Below are positions 63,430-64,000 of a DNA stretch of 64,000 nt, one piece after another. The notes under the pieces are model-generated. The model ran no database searches, was not told the DNA's origin, and was given only the letters and a program-made list of their open reading frames with translations. Every line of letters starts with the position of its first letter. Positions within the stretch are counted from its first letter, which is position 1. Origin of the DNA: Anaerotignum propionicum DSM 1682 (GTDB lineage Bacteria; Bacillota; Clostridia; Lachnospirales; Anaerotignaceae); contig NZ_CP014223.1 of assembly GCF_001561955.1 (NCBI RefSeq), positions 1 to 64,000 of the forward strand. The letters run 5' to 3'. Both the position numbers and the translations under genes were made by a program.

Positions 63430-64000
63430 TTAAGCATATATTTGCCAGAGTTGGTTCAATTTTTCTTTGCAAGCCTTGCCGCTATCCGTTAAGGAATAGC
63501 TGTAAAAATCACCTTCCGTTTTTTCTACCATGCCTCGTTTGATTAAATAATCCAAATGGGACATGGTTTCACCCACAGCAAACCAACGCTGGGAAAGGGG
63601 AAATTCTTCCCAAGTTTTCCCTCGCATGGACCATTTTAAACAAGACCCGATTTGGGTTGCATGGGCATTGGGGAACTTCTCCAATGCATCAATGGTTTCC
63701 TCCAAGCGAATCAAATGATGATGAATGATTTCTTCAATGCGTACATAAACATCCATTTCATTTTTTCTGTGAGCGGGTAATACTGTTTTCATATCAAAGG
63801 CACGAATTTTTACTAAGCTGTCTAAATAATCTCCCAGAGAATCCTCTATGTTCACCCAAGCCGTGATGTTTGGTGTAATATCAAACAAAATGTGGTCGGC
63901 AGAGAGCATCAATTTTTCCTTGGGTAGATATAAACAGGTTTGCCCCGGTGTATGGCCGGGAACAAATACACACTGAAATGTAAAAGAGCCCACTTTCAAA
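63430..64000 (-). CDS. MBL-fold metallo-hydrolase with C-terminal winged-helix-like tail (partial)
   Basis: The gene runs off the window end, so its N-terminal half, including the expected HxHxDH motif, is missing. The visible part has PGHTPGQTCLYL, the SADHILF aspartate segment and LPAHRKNE with a metal-ligand His, as in glyoxalase II-like MBL enzymes. The last 80 residues (ETMSHLDYLIKRGMVEKTEGD region) resemble the C-terminal helical/winged tail of the LACTB2/RNase-like MBL group. The frame stays open to position 64000. Confidence 0.85.
   Translation of the reverse strand, partial: LKVGSFTFQCVFVPGHTPGQTCLYLPKEKLMLSADHILFDITPNITAWVNIEDSLGDYLDSLVKIRAFDMKTVLPAHRKNEMDVYVRIEEIIHHHLIRLEETIDALEKFPNAHATQIGSCLKWSMRGKTWEEFPLSQRWFAVGETMSHLDYLIKRGMVEKTEGDFYSYSLTDSGKACKEKLNQLWQIYA

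Overview
The window looks like the origin-proximal part of a chromosome from a low-GC, anaerobic, spore-forming Firmicute of the class Clostridia. The evidence is a dnaA-dnaN-S4-recF-gyrB-gyrA block with DnaA boxes, a sporulation regulator (spoIIID), T-box and riboswitch leaders of Firmicute type, and an oxygen-defence set typical of strict anaerobes (desulfoferrodoxin, flavodiiron protein, rubrerythrin). A Lachnospirales- or Anaerotignum-like host is my guess and is not proven. I see no prophage, intact insertion sequence or CRISPR array.

Layout. 1-9.9 kb: replication initiation genes, with an oriC candidate between dnaA and dnaN (DnaA boxes, a DnaA-trio-like run and an AT-rich stretch). 10-15.4 kb: a small membrane protein, a CapA-like lipoprotein, a GntR/FadR regulator, an argS interrupted by a one-base frameshift, and a lipid kinase. 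15.4-18.1 kb: two parS sites, parA, parB and a DUF4446 gene. 18.1-21.7 kb: a second DnaA-box pair, a HAD phosphatase, a serine T-box with serS, tRNA-Ser(GCT), and a guanidine-I riboswitch with a Gdx-type exporter. 21.9-25.7 kb: SIMPL protein, PfkB kinase, PTS-IIC-like permease, spoIIID. 25.8-30.4 kb: Crp/Fnr regulator, desulfoferrodoxin, a flavodiiron-rubredoxin-oxidoreductase fusion, rubrerythrin. 30.6-41.4 kb: a minus-strand arginine operon, argC-argJ-argB-argD-argF-carA-carB, whose last gene is fused in frame to a dapF-like epimerase domain. 41.7-50.5 kb: oxidoreductases, CPBP protease, asnS, msrAB, an amidase and an NSS transporter. 50.7-58.2 kb: L-cysteine desulfidase-like gene, AGCS transporter, tRNA-Phe, NusG-II/Gx-transporter pair, guaB, ferredoxin and two small genes. 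58.4-64 kb: a yybP-ykoY manganese riboswitch with a P-type ATPase, tex, and an MBL-fold gene cut by the window edge.

The most unusual items are the CarB-DapF fusion, whose epimerase domain has Ala where the first catalytic Cys is expected, and a family of roughly 200-bp multi-hairpin elements in at least four intergenic gaps. Other points of interest are a parS site that doubles as a terminator hairpin, and a redox-defence cluster facing a Crp/Fnr regulator across a perfect palindrome. All calls come from reading the sequence; no database search was run.
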